A DNA stretch of 64,000 bases from Anomaloglossus baeobatrachus (taxonomy: Eukaryota; Chordata; Amphibia; Anura; Aromobatidae), in the NCBI RefSeq assembly GCF_048569485.1, contig NC_134355.1:564083642-564147641 (forward strand). Reading direction: 5' to 3'. Position 1 is the first letter of the stretch, and the number at the start of each line of letters is the position of its first letter. A program made the translations under genes and the position numbers. Below are positions 1-11,187 of the stretch, one piece after another. The notes beneath the pieces were generated by a model. The model searched no databases and was not told the origin of the DNA. It worked only from the letters and a program-made list of their open reading frames with translations.

Positions 1-186
1 ACTGTATCCTCACCTATCCCTTGTACACTGTGAGCCCTCGGGGGCAGGGACCTCTCTCCTCCTGTACCCGTTTGTGTCTTGTATTGTTTATAATTATTGT
101 ACTTGTCCCTATTCTGTATACCCCTTTCACATGTAAAGCGCCATGGAATTGATGGCGCTATAGTAATAAATAATAATAATAATAAG
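1..186 (+). repeat. 3' end of an interspersed retroposon with (TAA)n tail
   Basis: The segment ends in a run of TAA triplets at about 165-186, preceded by the motif TGTAAAGCGCCATGGAAT and a GGCGCTATA box. This tail is very common in frog genomes and looks like the 3' end of a LINE or LINE-mobilised SINE. The 5' end is outside the window. It lies in a yeats2 intron. The LINE clade is not certain. Confidence 0.6.
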
Positions 187-281
187 ATAGGAAAGTTCCA
201 CATAATTGTTTAGCCGCTATGATGCGCCGAGTGCCTGTACTTAGTTTCAGCAGTCCTTCTGTGCTGACAGAGTCCATTTAA

Positions 282-608
282 AGGGAATCTGTTACCAGGT
301 TTTTGCCACTAATCTGAGAGCAGTATAACATAGGGGCAGAGCCTGATTTCAGCAATGTGTCACTTACTGGGCTGCTTAGTGTAATTTAGATAAAATCCCT
401 GTTTAAATCATCAGTAGATTATCATTAGAGGACTACTTGCCATGTTGCAGGTAGTCCAGCATATTCATGAGCTCTGTATAACTGCTAGATCTGCAGCAGA
501 GAAAACATTGATTTTATCACAATGACAGCAAACAGCTCAGTAAGTGACACATTGGTGGTATCAGGATCTCTGTCTCTACATTATGATGTACCTGGTGACA
601 GATTCCCT
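282..608. mobile_element. TTAA-flanked MITE (piggyBac-like)
   Basis: A 327-bp element has inverted ends AGGGAATCTGTTACCAGGT and ACCTGGTGACAGATTCCCT. It is flanked on both sides by TTAA (278-281 and 609-612), the duplication typical of piggyBac-type transposition. There is no coding capacity. Related left ends occur at about 10240 and 49398. Just before it, at about 247-275, is a remnant matching the right end of the family seen at 37804-39366. Confidence 0.7.
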
Positions 609-612
609 TTAA

Positions 613-1146
613 GTGCTCAGTCACACCCAAAGCACTTAATGCCTTATTTTCATACAAATTAAAATGCTAAATATTTGAAAATGTAGCAACAAGTAGAAGA
701 TATAAAAGGTGTGGATAGATTTACATTTCAAAGACCTGCTCGCCCATATATGTGGTTTGGGGCGGGGCGGGGTTTGAGCTCATTGACAGATTTCCCATAA
801 GATGATCTGACAGCTTTCTCAACTATTTGAGGAAATAATCGTAATCTTAAAAAAAACCCCAACAACAACACCGGAGTAAGTTTACTTAGAACGCTGTACT
901 GCGCCATTCCTCTCATATTACTCCTAGAAATGTACGAATTGGTCCCGGTCATAGAGTTTGGTGACAAATGGTAACACCCAGCTGTCAATTCTATTCAGAC
1001 ATTTTCCAGGAGGAATCACAGAGGACAAGCACAGAACAGAATTATTAGAAAAAGCTGCTCCGGAATACAGTTATTGTCTGTACCGGCCCTGTCCGGAGCG
1101 GTCACAGATCCTCTAGAAAGTGTAGAGATAAACTTGCGCCACGTAC
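613..1146 (-). other. yeats2: yeats2 intron after the first coding exon, no gene seen
   Basis: This stretch follows the splice donor of the first yeats2 coding exon on the minus strand. It is AT-rich and shows no conserved reading frame, tandem repeat or clear element end. The intron continues leftward out of the window. Confidence 0.6.
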
Positions 1147-1246
1147 CGGAGATCTCTATAGCCTTGTGCCGCTTATTCTGCCGCACCACCGATACGTCCT
1201 CATAGTCCGGATCCTTGTCCTCCATGGTTCTTTTTATCCCAGACAT
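1147..1246 (-). CDS. yeats2: YEATS2, first coding exon (residues 1-33)
   Basis: YEATS2 is the YEATS-domain subunit of the nuclear ATAC histone acetyltransferase complex, where its YEATS domain binds acylated histone H3. Only the N-terminus is in the window. The exon encodes MSGIKRTMEDKDPDYEDVSV followed by VRQNKRHKAIEIS. As I recall the human protein, this matches its start at most positions, including the MSGIKRT opening, DPDYEDVSV and NKRHKAIE. The exon has an acceptor TCTGTAG before position 1264 and a donor CCG|GTACGT at 1147, ending in phase 1. The ATG at 1246 has A at -3. The YEATS domain and remaining exons lie left of the window. The gene is downstream of klhl24 on the same strand, as in human. 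I see no defect. Confidence 0.9.
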
Positions 1247-1264
1247 ATTGGTGCAAGGCAATTA
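1247..1264 (-). other. yeats2: yeats2 exon 2 5' untranslated part
   Basis: Eighteen bases separate the predicted acceptor (AG at 1265-1266) from the start codon. The piece contains no upstream ATG. Confidence 0.65.
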
Positions 1265-1289
1265 CTACAGATAATAAGACATAAAGCAC

Positions 1290-1600
1290 AGATATAGCAG
1301 AGGTATAATATAACACAGGTATAATATCACACATATATAACGGGTATAATATAACACAGGTATAATATCACATATATAACAGGTATAATATCACACATAT
1401 ATAACAGGTATAATATTACACAGGTATAATATAACACATATATAACAGGTATAATATAACAGGTATAATATAACACAGGTATAATATCACATATATAACA
1501 GGTATAATATAACACATATATAACAGGTATAATATAACACATATATAACAGGTATAATATAACAGATATAAAAGGTATAATATAACACAGGTATGGCACA
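1290..1600. repeat. AT-rich minisatellite in yeats2 intron 1
   Basis: Imperfect tandem units built from ACAGGTATAATAT and AACACATATAT words repeat for about 310 bases. The array fills most of the roughly 500-bp first intron and comes within about 30 bases of the acceptor of exon 2. Length variation between individuals is likely. Confidence 0.85.
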
Positions 1601-1765
1601 GGAGAGCACATGCTGAGATCAGAGGGTCTCATATATTCCTATACAAAGTGCATATGGCCAGTGCTGATAACACAGTGTAACATTATCCCACGCCGCCCAC
1701 TACTGCATATGTGGCTCCTCAGTGCAGCCCTGCAGGGGTTAATCTGCAGCCCCGGCGCCGCTCAC

Positions 1766-1925
1766 CAGGCAAATCACGAGAACGTGCTCAGACGTGAGGG
1801 GTGTGCGTCACGTGACTGCAGCTCCTGGAGGCGCCGGGGATCGGCCGCAGCTTTGTGTTTACAGCGGTATCTGGGACGCTCGGTGTGCAGCCCTGGAGTA
1901 GATTGCCTATCTAGTCGATCATCGT
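1766..1925 (-). other. yeats2: Predicted non-coding exon 1 of yeats2
   Basis: On the minus strand the GC-rich sequence runs to a good donor, GCCTG|GTGAGC, with the exon ending at 1766. Splicing to the acceptor at 1264 would give a 5' untranslated leader directly before the YEATS2 start codon. The transcription start is not visible, so the right border is a guess. Confidence 0.5.
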
Positions 1926-2060
1926 AATGGACTCGAGTGTACCACGTGGGTAAAGACGCGTGAAGTAGTAACGTAGATCAAAGAGAGCGGATGCGGGATT
2001 TCTTCGTCACAGGTTGGCAGAGTTTGGCAGCCATCTTTGTTACTGGCACGTGACGCCCAC
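1780..2060 (-). promoter_or_regulatory. yeats2: yeats2 promoter with three CACGTG boxes and a YY1-like site
   Basis: CACGTG occurs at 1809-1814 (inside GTCACGTGAC), 1943-1948 and 2047-2052. This core is bound by USF, MYC/MAX and TFE3/TFEB-type factors. A YY1-like word, AAGATGGCTGCC on the minus strand, lies at about 2026-2038. The region is GC- and CpG-rich compared with its surroundings, and no TATA box is evident. The motifs are seen directly; their use as the yeats2 promoter is inferred from position. Confidence 0.55.
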
Positions 2061-2097
2061 AGTGTGTGCCAGCCGCTGTGCTGCTTCTTACATTTAA

Positions 2098-2561
2098 AGG
2101 GAATCTGTTAGCAGGTTTTTCCCTTATGAGCTGCGGCCACCACCAGTGAGTTGTTATATACAGCATTCCAGAATACTGTATATAAGAGCCGAGGCCGCTG
2201 TGTATAACATAAAAAAGACATTTATAATACTGACCTGGGGACGGTCTGGATGGGTGTCACTGCTCTCGGTCCAGCGCCTCTTCCATCTCGTGCGTGTGCA
2301 TAAAGCATCCTGCGTCATTCACAGAGTCCTCCATTGCGCTCGCGCACTTTGATCTGGCAGGCTGAGGGCAGAGAAAGTACTGTAATGTGCAGGCGTGAGA
2401 TAAGGTCACTGCCTGCCCCCTAGGTGAGTACTATAAAGGTGTTTTTTTACGTTCTACAGAGCGGCCTGGGCTCTTATATACAGTATTCTGGAATACCGTA
2501 TATAAGGGCTCATTGGTGGTGGCCGCAGCTTATAAGGGAAAAACCTGGTGACAGGTTCCCT
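2098..2561. mobile_element. TTAA-flanked MITE with long inverted ends
   Basis: A 464-bp element begins AGGGAATCTGTTAGCAGG and ends CCTGGTGACAGGTTCCCT, with TTAA on both sides (2094-2097 and 2562-2565). The inverted similarity extends well over 100 bases per arm, including TATATACAG/CTGTATATA words and a GCGGCCACCACCA block. It is non-coding and sits just upstream of the yeats2 promoter. Confidence 0.75.
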
Positions 2562-2565
2562 TTAA

Positions 2566-3264
2566 TAAGAAAACTCCAGCTACGTTGCATTTACATAAAA
2601 AGATATTTTCAAGTTCGGAAGTTAGGTGATAACTTCCCAACCTCTGGGACCCCCATCAGTCCCAAGTGCTGGGGTCCTGTGATTGGAGCAGGGATCGATC
2701 GCACAATGCTGCTTCATTCATTCTTGTGGGATTGTTGAAGAGGCTCTGCTATCTCCTGTGTCCCCAGTATGACAGAATGGAGTGTCAGTGCGCACGATGA
2801 ACACTAGTTACATGAGCCCCAGTTCTTGGGATCAGTGGAGGTCCCAATAGTCAGACCCCATTGATCGGGAAGTGATTCCCACTTTCCCACTCTCCTTTGG
2901 ATTGGTGATAACTTCCAAACTTTAGAATACCCTTTTAATGAATTGCTCTTTGCGGCTGGGTTCATGTCACAATACAGTTTTTTGGAGAGTCTAACAAAAG
3001 CCCCAACATAATGCTCAATGTGAACCCTGCGTAATAGGTGTAATCATTCAGTAGAGAGATTGAATAGACTTTATATAAATCAGTAGCAGATCTCAGGAAT
3101 CGAGTATGGACCTGTGATGTGATAACATGGCGGATTCTCTCTACTACACCCGGCTCACCAGTCTATTGTAAACATGGAAAACCATCATTCAGTGCTCCCA
3201 CATCACATAGGTTACATCTGTATAGAAACTACCAATTCATTACAAAGTTATTCCTGAATCCCAA
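2566..3264. other. Intergenic; degraded MITE-like sequence
   Basis: Words such as GATAACTTCC and the terminal AATACCCTTTTAA at about 2925-2938 suggest a decayed palindromic MITE covering roughly 2580-2940. From 2940 to 3264 I see nothing recognisable. Confidence 0.4.
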
Positions 3265-4487
3265 TGTGGCGCCCCTGACCTGGTCAGGCACCACTGAGTA
3301 CTGCACCCATGCTGGGGACAGTACAATACAGGTAATCCAGAAGGCTGACCGAGGTGTGACTACACAGGCGCATAGTGATCAGGTCTCACACATGTACCTT
3401 TGAGAGGACCCCTGGGGATCCCAGGAGGGGGAAAAGCCTTCACCTCCACTGGAATAGTGGAGGGGGCCAAAAGCCTCCATCTCCTCTCAAGGGGTGTGGT
3501 AAGAGAGTCTGGTTGCTAGGTGGCGTAGGCAGGCACAAAAGGGAAAAGAGAAGGAGGAGTAAACAGTCTGCAGCAGAGTGTGGAGGAGTGAGGAGCAGGA
3601 AAGTGAAGCTCTGACAGGAGCAGCAGTGAAGGTCCCAGATGTGAGCCGGTTCAGAGCAGAGTCCAGGGAGCTCCGAGGAGAGCTGACCCCTTCCCCTGGG
3701 CTGCTGTAGTCTGACAGCGTCCGCGCAGTGGCTACCGACGGGGGAGAACGGTCACCTAGGAGGGCTACCCGAAACCCATCTCCAGCTAGAGAGAGAGCAC
3801 AGAGTGGGAAGTAAGGAGACTGCTAGGGAGAACCAGGCCCAAACGGGCGGCAGATCCCGGAGCGGGGATAGATCCACCTTTCCCTGCTAAACCTGCCGGT
3901 GTGGGGCCCTCAAAGCCCACACCACAACACCTAAAAGCCGCAGCCACGTAGCCACAGTTAGGGCCCACAGTTCACAGGAGGCAAGCAGCTGGAGTGATCT
4001 GGCCCAGGCAACAAGCAAACGGCAAACGAAGGGGAGAGAGGCTTCAGCAACTTCCCTGGGTGACCCCCATAGGGACTAAAAGTCGGGGTTACCCCAAACC
4101 ACCAAGGGCTAAGGAAGGCGAGTTGGTAGTCACCATCAGAAGTCAGCCTGAAGGATACCTGGTTCCCGCCTGGTTCATCCCAGCTACGCCCGGGTTACTC
4201 ACCCTGCCACCTGAAGTGAGTAAAACCCCTGAAAGACATCCTGCGTGTGTGGAGTTATTCTGCGCCTTGTGGTACTACGCACCTACACAGGGCCCTGGGG
4301 CTTGCCTCACTCTCAGGAGGCTATTCCAACTAACTGCACTCACCATCAGCCCCAGGCGTCCCTCAACCTGCAGTGGCGGTCCCCACTGACCGCAATACTG
4401 AGAGTGGCGTCACGACAAATAGAAGATTCCCTACCAGTGACCAGATCCAGCCGAGTGGAGTCCCTGAAGGTAATGCACCGACACAAC
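3265..4487 (+). repeat. Candidate solo LTR (Ty3/gypsy-like)
   Basis: The block begins TGTGGCGCCCCTGACCTGG and ends near CGACACAACA, giving TG...CA termini about 1.2 kb apart. Its interior is GC-rich and without a gene. The start resembles that of the opposite-strand block at 40439-41547. No target-site duplication was found, so the borders are approximate and the class is inferred from form. It appears to be an old fossil with no internal region. Confidence 0.45.
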
Positions 4488-6233
4488 ACCTGTGGGGCTT
4501 CACACCAACATTTACCGTCATCCATAGTGCTGTGATCTGCAGCTGTTCCATAGAGAATGACTAGAGCGGAGCATGGCCGCTGCTCAATACTGACCAGGCA
4601 TTCCAGCAGTCAGACCCTCACCGAGCTGCATGTTATCACCTAAACTTCGGAAGAGGGATAACTACAAATGTCGGGAATAATGCCTCAAAGAGATTTTCCA
4701 GGTTTATAGTAATGATGATCTAGATTTCAACATCAGATCAGTCGGGGGTCCAACACTTGGAACGCCCATTGTTCAGATGTTTTGAGCTCCTGTATTGGCC
4801 ACAATGAATGGAGCCGAACAGCACAGCTTCATTTACTGTGCGGTATCCATTTTTGAGATACTGAAGCTCAGCTTCCTTTCACTTTAATAGGAGCAGTAGA
4901 AGCTGAACTGGATTACCTGGGGCCACTAGTGTACAAGACACGCCAACTAGGGCTGTGGTGCACTCGGGACCGGGCCGGTTCTGTTGGGAGATAACAGCGG
5001 CAGGGCCCAACTCTGTGACCCTGGTGGTGTTGTTTAAATGAGAGATATTTACAGTCGATAAGTCGTGATGCCAACTGTGGTATTCGGCAATGTATGGCCG
5101 GTGCTGCTGGATGGGACCACTGGGGCAGATGGTGATGCAGCAATGATGGTACCGCTCCCCACAGGTGGACCAGGGCCCCAGGGCAACCGGTATAGTCTAT
5201 GATGGAGGAATTAATGTTGGGGTGAAGGACCGAAGACGCAGCCAATAACTGGGCAACACAGGGACTGTAGTTTCCTTTACCTTTTTACTTGGTAGTGGAT
5301 GGTGCAGGCCAGAGAAACTAGTTCAGATGGTAACTGAGGTCCAGGCAGCCTGGAAGCAATTGGGGATCGTCCTAGCCAGTTGGGTTCGGAGGCCTTCCTT
5401 CTGCGCTGTCCCATGTAGGTCCCTGCTGCTTAAAGCTATGCTGCGGCCCTCTTCTTAGTGTTAGTACAGTTTCTCATCTGTTTGGCAGGCAGCGCAAGCA
5501 TTTTACAGGTGTTTCTCCTCTGGCAGTGGCTCCCGGCTCTTGTATACTGTGCCGCCGGGCGTCTGGTGTGGCCAGAAGACATGCAGTCTCCTGCCCTCCA
5601 GATTCAGCTGCCGGGACGTCAGTACCCGAACAACCAAGGACTCCAGTGTCCTGTCTCTAGCGCTCTGCTCTGGGGGAGCTCTGTCACTGCTCCGCTCCCC
5701 AGGCTCTTTCTCCACAGACTGTCTGCTTGATTCTGCTCTGCTCCCCTCTTCCCAGTTTCTGATCCCTCCCCCCAAGCAAGATTGTATAGGGAAGCTCCCC
5801 TTAAACCGGGTTCTTGAGCACCCCCCTTCTGGTCTGGAGTCAGGAAAGTGTTGACTGCTAGGCCCCTATGTAAGGTCAATATATGGGCCCTTTACAGCCC
5901 AAAAGCTTATCATAATGCAAAATTTCACCTGTTTCGGAAGTAGAAATGGGTCCCCAACCTCTTGAATCCTTGTGCGGCTGCACAAGTTGCCCTAATGATG
6001 TGTCCGCCCCTGCATTTTTCCGCCGCCAGAGCTGGAAACTGCTGTTCTGTGGAGCTGTCAGCTCCAATCTGGTATTCATGACCTATCGTAAGACTTTACT
6101 CAGATGGCCATATTTTTCTCATATATGTGAAAAAAAACCATATCTTCATCAGTGTTTGTTCTGTGTATAATTTTTAGCACCAGTGATTTTCTCATACAAA
6201 AAAAAGAAATTGCAAATCTTCTCCTGCCCATTA
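4488..6233. other. Intergenic stretch, no gene seen
   Basis: Positions 4500-4690 and 4690-4910 resemble degraded MITEs seen elsewhere in the window. The pyrimidine-rich stretch 5400-5860 could be old LTR material but shows no clear ends. I see no conserved coding sequence. Confidence 0.4.
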
Positions 6234-6411
6234 GGGCCCATTCAGATATCCATGCCAATCAGTGCAAGCACGGATCACTAAAGCACAAAACTGGCCGCGG
6301 CTCCCCCGACCTGAGCGTGACAGCTTTATATAATTCTCTGAGGCTGTCACACTTAATCTGTGTATTACAGGCTGAGATCGGACCGAAATCCACACATGTC
6401 TGAATGAGCCC
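6234..6411. mobile_element. Small TTA-flanked MITE (Harbinger-like)
   Basis: A 178-bp element has ends GGGCCCATTCAGAT and CTGAATGAGCCC and is flanked by TTA on both sides (6231-6233, 6412-6414). Three-base TTA/TAA duplications are typical of PIF/Harbinger transposition. There is no coding capacity. Confidence 0.6.
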
Positions 6412-6570
6412 TTATGAGGTTAAGAATGAACAGTACATGACAGGACTGTTAATCATCTAAAGTGGGGCAGGGAAAAGCCAGCCGGGGTCGCACCAGATCA
6501 GACTTGCTCTGCCTATGGTCCTCGGGGGGTTCTTCCAACTAAAGGCCGAAGCTTTTCAGAGTAAGACATA

Positions 6571-8200
6571 CAGTGCCTTGCGAAAGTATTCGGCCCCCTT
6601 AAATTTTTCAACTTTTTCCAACATTTCAGGCTTCAAACATAAATTTAAAATTTGTATCTATGGTGAAGAATCAACAAGTGGGACATAATTGTGAAGTTGA
6701 ATGAAATGTATTGCTTATTTTAAATTTTTGTAAAAAAAAATAAATAACTGAAAATTGGGGCGCATATTATTCGGCCCCTTTAAGTTAATACTTTGTAGCG
6801 TCACCTTTTGCTGCGATTACAGCTGCAAGTCACTTGGGGTATGTCGCTATCAGTTTTGCACATCAAGAGACTGAAATTCTTAGCCATTCTACCTTTGCAA
6901 ACAGCTGGAGCTGAGTCAGGTTGGATGTAGAGCATTTGTGAACAGCACTTTTCAGCTCTTTCCACAGATTCTCGATTGGATTCAGGTCTGGACTTTGACT
7001 TGGCCATTCTAACACCTGGATACATTTATTTGTGAACCATTTAATTGTAGATTTTGCCTTATGTATGGGATTATTGTCTTGTTGCAAGTCAAATCTCCGG
7101 CCCAGTCTCAGGTCTTTTGCAGACTCCAACAGGTTTTCTTCAAGAATGGTCCTGTATTTGGCTTCATCCATCTTCCCATCAATTGTAACCATCTTCCCTG
7201 TCCCTGCTGAAGAAAAGCAGGCCCAAACCATGATGCTGCCACCACCATGTTTGACAGTGGGGATGGTGTGTTCATAGTGATGATCTGTGTTGCGTTTATG
7301 CCAAACATATCGTTTGGCATTGTGCCCAAAAAGTTTGATTTTGGTTTCAGTTGATCAAAGCACCTTCTTTCACATGGTGGTTTGGTGTGTCTCCCAGGTG
7401 GCTTGTGACAAACTTTAAATGACACTTTTTATGGATGGCTTTGAGAGATGGCTTTCTTCTTGCCACTCTTCCATAAAGGCCAGATTTGTGCAGTGTACGA
7501 CTGATTGTTGTCCTATGGACAGACTCTCCCAACTCAGCTGTAGATCTCTGCAGTTCATCCAGAGTGATCATGGGCCTCTTGGCTGCATCTGTGATCAGTC
7601 TTCTCCTTGTTTGACATGAAAGTTTTGAGGGACGGCCGGGTCTTGGTAGATTTGCAGTGGTATGATACTCCTTCCATTTCAATATGATCACTTGCACAGT
7701 GCTTCTTGGGATGTTTAAAGTTTTGGAAATCTTTTTGTAACCAAATCCAGCTTTAAAGTTTTTCACAACAGTATCACGGACCTGCCTGTTGTGTTCCTTG
7801 GTCTTCAAGATGCTCTCTGTGCTTTAAACAGAACACTGAGACTATCACAGAGCAGGTGCATTTATACGGAGACTTGATTACACACAAGTGGATTATATTT
7901 ATCATCATCAGTTATTTAGGACAACATTGGATCATTCAGAGATCCTCAATGAACTTATGGAGGGAGTTTACTGCACTGAAAGTAAAGGGGACAAATAATA
8001 TTGCACGCCCCAATTTTCAGTTTTTTATTTTTTATAAAAGTTTAATATAAGCAATACATTTCGTTCAACTTCACAATTGTGTCCTTCTTGTTGTTGATTC
8101 TTCACCATAAAATTAAAATTTTTATCTTTATGTTTGAAGCCTGAAATGTGAGAAAAGGTTGAAAAAAATCAAGGTGGCTGAATACTTTCACAAGGCGATG
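6571..8200 (-). mobile_element. Tc1/mariner element, decayed
   Basis: The ends are CAGTGCCTTGCGAAAGTATT at 6571 and its inverted partner ending GCGATG at 8200, with TA on both sides (6569-6570, 8201-8202). The 1.63-kb length fits a Tc1 element. The transposase lies on the minus strand and is broken. A second copy of the family, in the opposite orientation, is at 32794. Confidence 0.85.
6840..7808 (-). pseudogene. Tc1-type transposase pseudogene
   Basis: Translated pieces in shifting minus-strand frames cover a whole DD34E transposase. First come the DNA-binding helix-turn-helix (RQVRDTVVKNFKAGFGYKKI, then IPRSTVQVIILKW) and a GRPSKLS hook. The catalytic core follows, with the QQDNNPIHKAKS segment (second Asp) and SPDLNPIENLWKELK (the Glu). 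The start codon reads TTG where the sister copy at 33185 has ATG. At least two frame changes split the core near 7230-7430. The element cannot encode an active enzyme but could be mobilised in trans if its ends are good. Confidence 0.8.
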
Positions 8201-9040
8201 TACCTGCCTACAATTGGGCAGGCTTTGATTCATCAAACCCATCCTATGGGCAGCTGCATATTCATACTGCACAGCTGTAGTATGACTATACACTTCAGTA
8301 CCTAGTGACTAGATGATCCGCTGGAACTTATCCTTTTTTTTCTAGATAGCTTGTTTTCACTGAACAAGTGATCTCAGGATGATTGATGGGGTCTGATCAC
8401 TGTGATCTGCACCAATCGGCAGGATGAGCAATTTTTATCCCTGACCCTTTTAGCCGCGTTAGAATGCTTTATTCATTCTCTATGGGACTGCTGGAAAAAT
8501 CCAAACGGAGTCATATAATGGGAAGACTGGAGCCAGTGTCGGACTGGCTACCGGAGAAAGCGTCAGTAATACCAGTCCTGGCTGCAGTTACCTGCATTGA
8601 ACTCCGGAGTTCTCACCTGAGCTCCAGAGTGCAGCCTGGACTGAACTCAGGGTTTGCAGGACTGAACCGTGAGCGCCGACTGATTCCCCGGCGATTGCGG
8701 TTCAGTTCATGTCACAGCTGCGGAGACCTGAGCTGCGGAGTTCAGCCTGGCCTGTTCACAGCTATCATGAACTGATCCGCAATCGCCGGGGAATCAGTCG
8801 GCGCCTATTTCTTCCCATCGTAGACATCGCAATTAGGTTCAGTGTTTGGACAGTGACAGAACTTTCATCATTTAGTCTCTGTACACCAGTGCCCAAGATT
8901 GACTGACTAAAAAAATAAATATTTTAGATGTGTTTAAACTTGAAATCTGTACAGCTTACACCATTTATTCTTTACCAAAGCTTCACCTTTGTCCTGCTAC
9001 AAGCGCTGGTCCCAGTTCTCAGCAGCTCTTCTATAAGGCT
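8201..9040. other. Intergenic; contains a short hairpin element
   Basis: Within this stretch two inverted arms of about 39 bases, 8672-8711 and 8767-8805, are nearly exact complements around GATTCCCCGGCGATTGCGG. They form the core of a palindromic MITE of perhaps 8585-8815. Nothing else is recognisable. Confidence 0.55.
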
Positions 9041-9420
9041 TGGGTTTCATGCATTTGGCTTATGTTTCAGCTTGAGGTTCATACGGTTGGTTTGGGTTTC
9101 ATGCGGATGGCTTGGATTTCACGCGGTTGGCTTGGCTTACATACATTTTCTTGAGTTTCATGTGGTAGGATTGTGTTTCATGCGGTTAGCTTGGCTTTCA
9201 TGTGTTTGACTTGGGTTTCATGTGGTGTACTTGGGTTTTATGTGGTTGGCTTGGCTTTCATGCATTTGGTTTGAGTTTCATGCAGTTGGATTGGGTTTCA
9301 TGTGGTTGGCTTGGGTTTCATGGGGTTTGCTTCGGTTTCAAGCGGTTTCTTGGCGTTCATGCGTTTGGCTTGAGTTTCATGCAGTTGGATTGAGTTTTAT
9401 GTGATTGGCTTGGGTTTCCA
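9040..9420 (+). repeat. 20-bp minisatellite
   Basis: About nineteen imperfect copies of a unit near GGCTTGGGTTTCATGCGGTT are arranged head to tail. The units differ at one to four positions, so the array is old or homogenised little. Confidence 0.85.
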
Positions 9421-9491
9421 TGTTAGCACATGACCAAGCTAAGCGCTCAGTAGCCCCAAGGGGAATGGATTGAGCAGCGCAATCAATGCGG

Positions 9492-10151
9492 TGTCACAGT
9501 CGTCTCCCTGTTTTTGGAGACTAGTGACAGCTTTAGGACTGGATCCTCTCAGCTCCATGTGGCTATCTACATTTAAATGTTATTTCGTTTCTCTTGGTAC
9601 TGAAACGGTTAATGTCCATTTTGCTGCTAGCAGCTTTTCCAGCAGTTCCTAGCTGAGTGTTTATGCTGCAGCTGCTTTGTAGCCACGCCCCTTAATATTT
9701 AAGTGGAGTTGTTTACCAGTAATCCTTGCTGAAGATACAAACTCATTGTTCTCTGGCCGCCTTGGAGGAAGGTTCTGCTGTGGAGTTTTTCTGTACTCAG
9801 GCTTTATCCTTTTTTGTTGCTATTCCCCTCTGTTTGTCTTACCTTTCCTGGTGTCTTGTTAGTGCAGCGGTAGGTCTAATGAACTTCACCTGCCCCTTAC
9901 TAGGCAGGGCATCTATAGAGTCTTCTTAGGGTCTTGGGGTCCTGCTCAGTGACAGTCGCAGAAACTGTATAGGGATTGGCGAGGAGAGTAGGGACAGCTG
10001 CAGGTGAGGATAGGAGGTGTCCCACCTACCACTCTCACTAGCTCCAGGGCCCCTGCTGTTATTGTGTCCACTTTGTTATGTTTTTTTGTGGTGCATCAGA
10101 CACATGTAATGAACGCCCTCACCAAGCTTGTCATACCCAGAAAGCGTGACA
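9492..10151 (+). repeat. Candidate solo LTR
   Basis: A 660-bp block starts TGTCACAGTCG and ends AGCGTGACA, so its terminal hexamers TGTCAC and GTGACA are inverted complements, as in many Ty3/gypsy LTRs. It contains no gene. No target duplication is visible, and the call rests on form only. Confidence 0.4.
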
Positions 10152-10239
10152 TGTGGGTCTTAACAGTTGGACCCCACTATTCAGTAAGTTATTACCTATT
10201 CTGTGAATAGTTATTAACCTATTTTTACTGGTGGGCCCC

Positions 10240-10560
10240 TTTAAAGGGAATAATTCAGCAGGTTTTTGCTATATAATCAGAGCAGTATGATGTAGGAAAA
10301 GAGACACTGATTCCAGTGGTGTTTTACTTGCTGGGCTGTATACTGCTGTTTCAGTAACATAAGTATTTTCTCAGCAGGAGATTATCACTGCAGGACTATG
10401 GTAGGTGTCTTGTGCCTCCTTGTCCAACCACACCCCTACCACTAAATGACAGCTTTTGTCAATATACAGTGTACACAAAGAGCTGCTAATCAGTGACATT
10501 ATTGGTCTATTCACAATATTAGATCATTGGGGGGCAGACTACAGGTACCCTCACTGATCA
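10240..10560. mobile_element. Truncated MITE related to 282-608
   Basis: TTTAAAGGGAATAATTCAGC opens a segment that follows the 282-608 element word for word in places (CAGAGCAGTAT, TTACTTGCTGGGCTG). The right end is not found, so this is a partial copy. It lies just past the inferred klhl24 transcript end. Confidence 0.5.
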
Positions 10561-10738
10561 GGTATTTGCCGTTGCCGTGGTGTGAAGACACTTTTTTACA
10601 TTTGCCCGTGGCTGTGCATTGGACAGGACTAATTTGCTATCCTAAATGTATGTAGCTGTGTGGTAAGCACTGAAGTGGCCGCAGCCTCAATATTTTTCAA
10701 TGGTGTAACATTAAATTACCGTAATCTATTTTTCAATC

Positions 10739-10744
10739 TTTATT
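10739..10744 (-). terminator. klhl24: Candidate distal poly(A) signal of klhl24
   Basis: A canonical AATAAA on the minus strand is followed by an AT-rich stretch, which would put cleavage near 10720. It is the last good signal before the intergenic repeats. Confidence 0.45.
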
Positions 10745-11187
10745 AAGATCAGACATAAGTAACAATATTATAATTGTCATATTACACATACGGCTGAACA
10801 TATTCAATAAAAATACACAAAAATGGTACTGTACAAAAGAGACGGCACCGGGCTGCCTGGTAAATGTGCAGTGCTCCACCTTCTTGTCCTTCCAGGTTTA
10901 CTTTATCTGTTTATGGAAATGTCCTCTCAATACATTTCACAGATTTCAATCAATATAAGACCTGATTTTCGGAAGGAGATCCTCATGACGTGCGTTCCAT
11001 ACATGCACCCGCAATTACCACACATGTTCCCTTTTTGCAAGAAAGAAATCCCCACAGTTTATACATACCATACAAAACACAGGCACGCAGAATCGTCCCT
11101 TTTTCCAAAATGAAACAAAGTTAAAGGATATCATTTCTAATAAAAACTGTAAAATTGAATAAAGCTAGAAAAAAGAATTGCACTTAA

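Noticed and set aside
1978-2166. Small minus-strand frame starting MAAKLCQPVTKK
   Set aside because: Its start coincides with a YY1-like AAGATGGCTGCC word in the yeats2 promoter, and its upstream part is MITE sequence; there is no evidence of coding.
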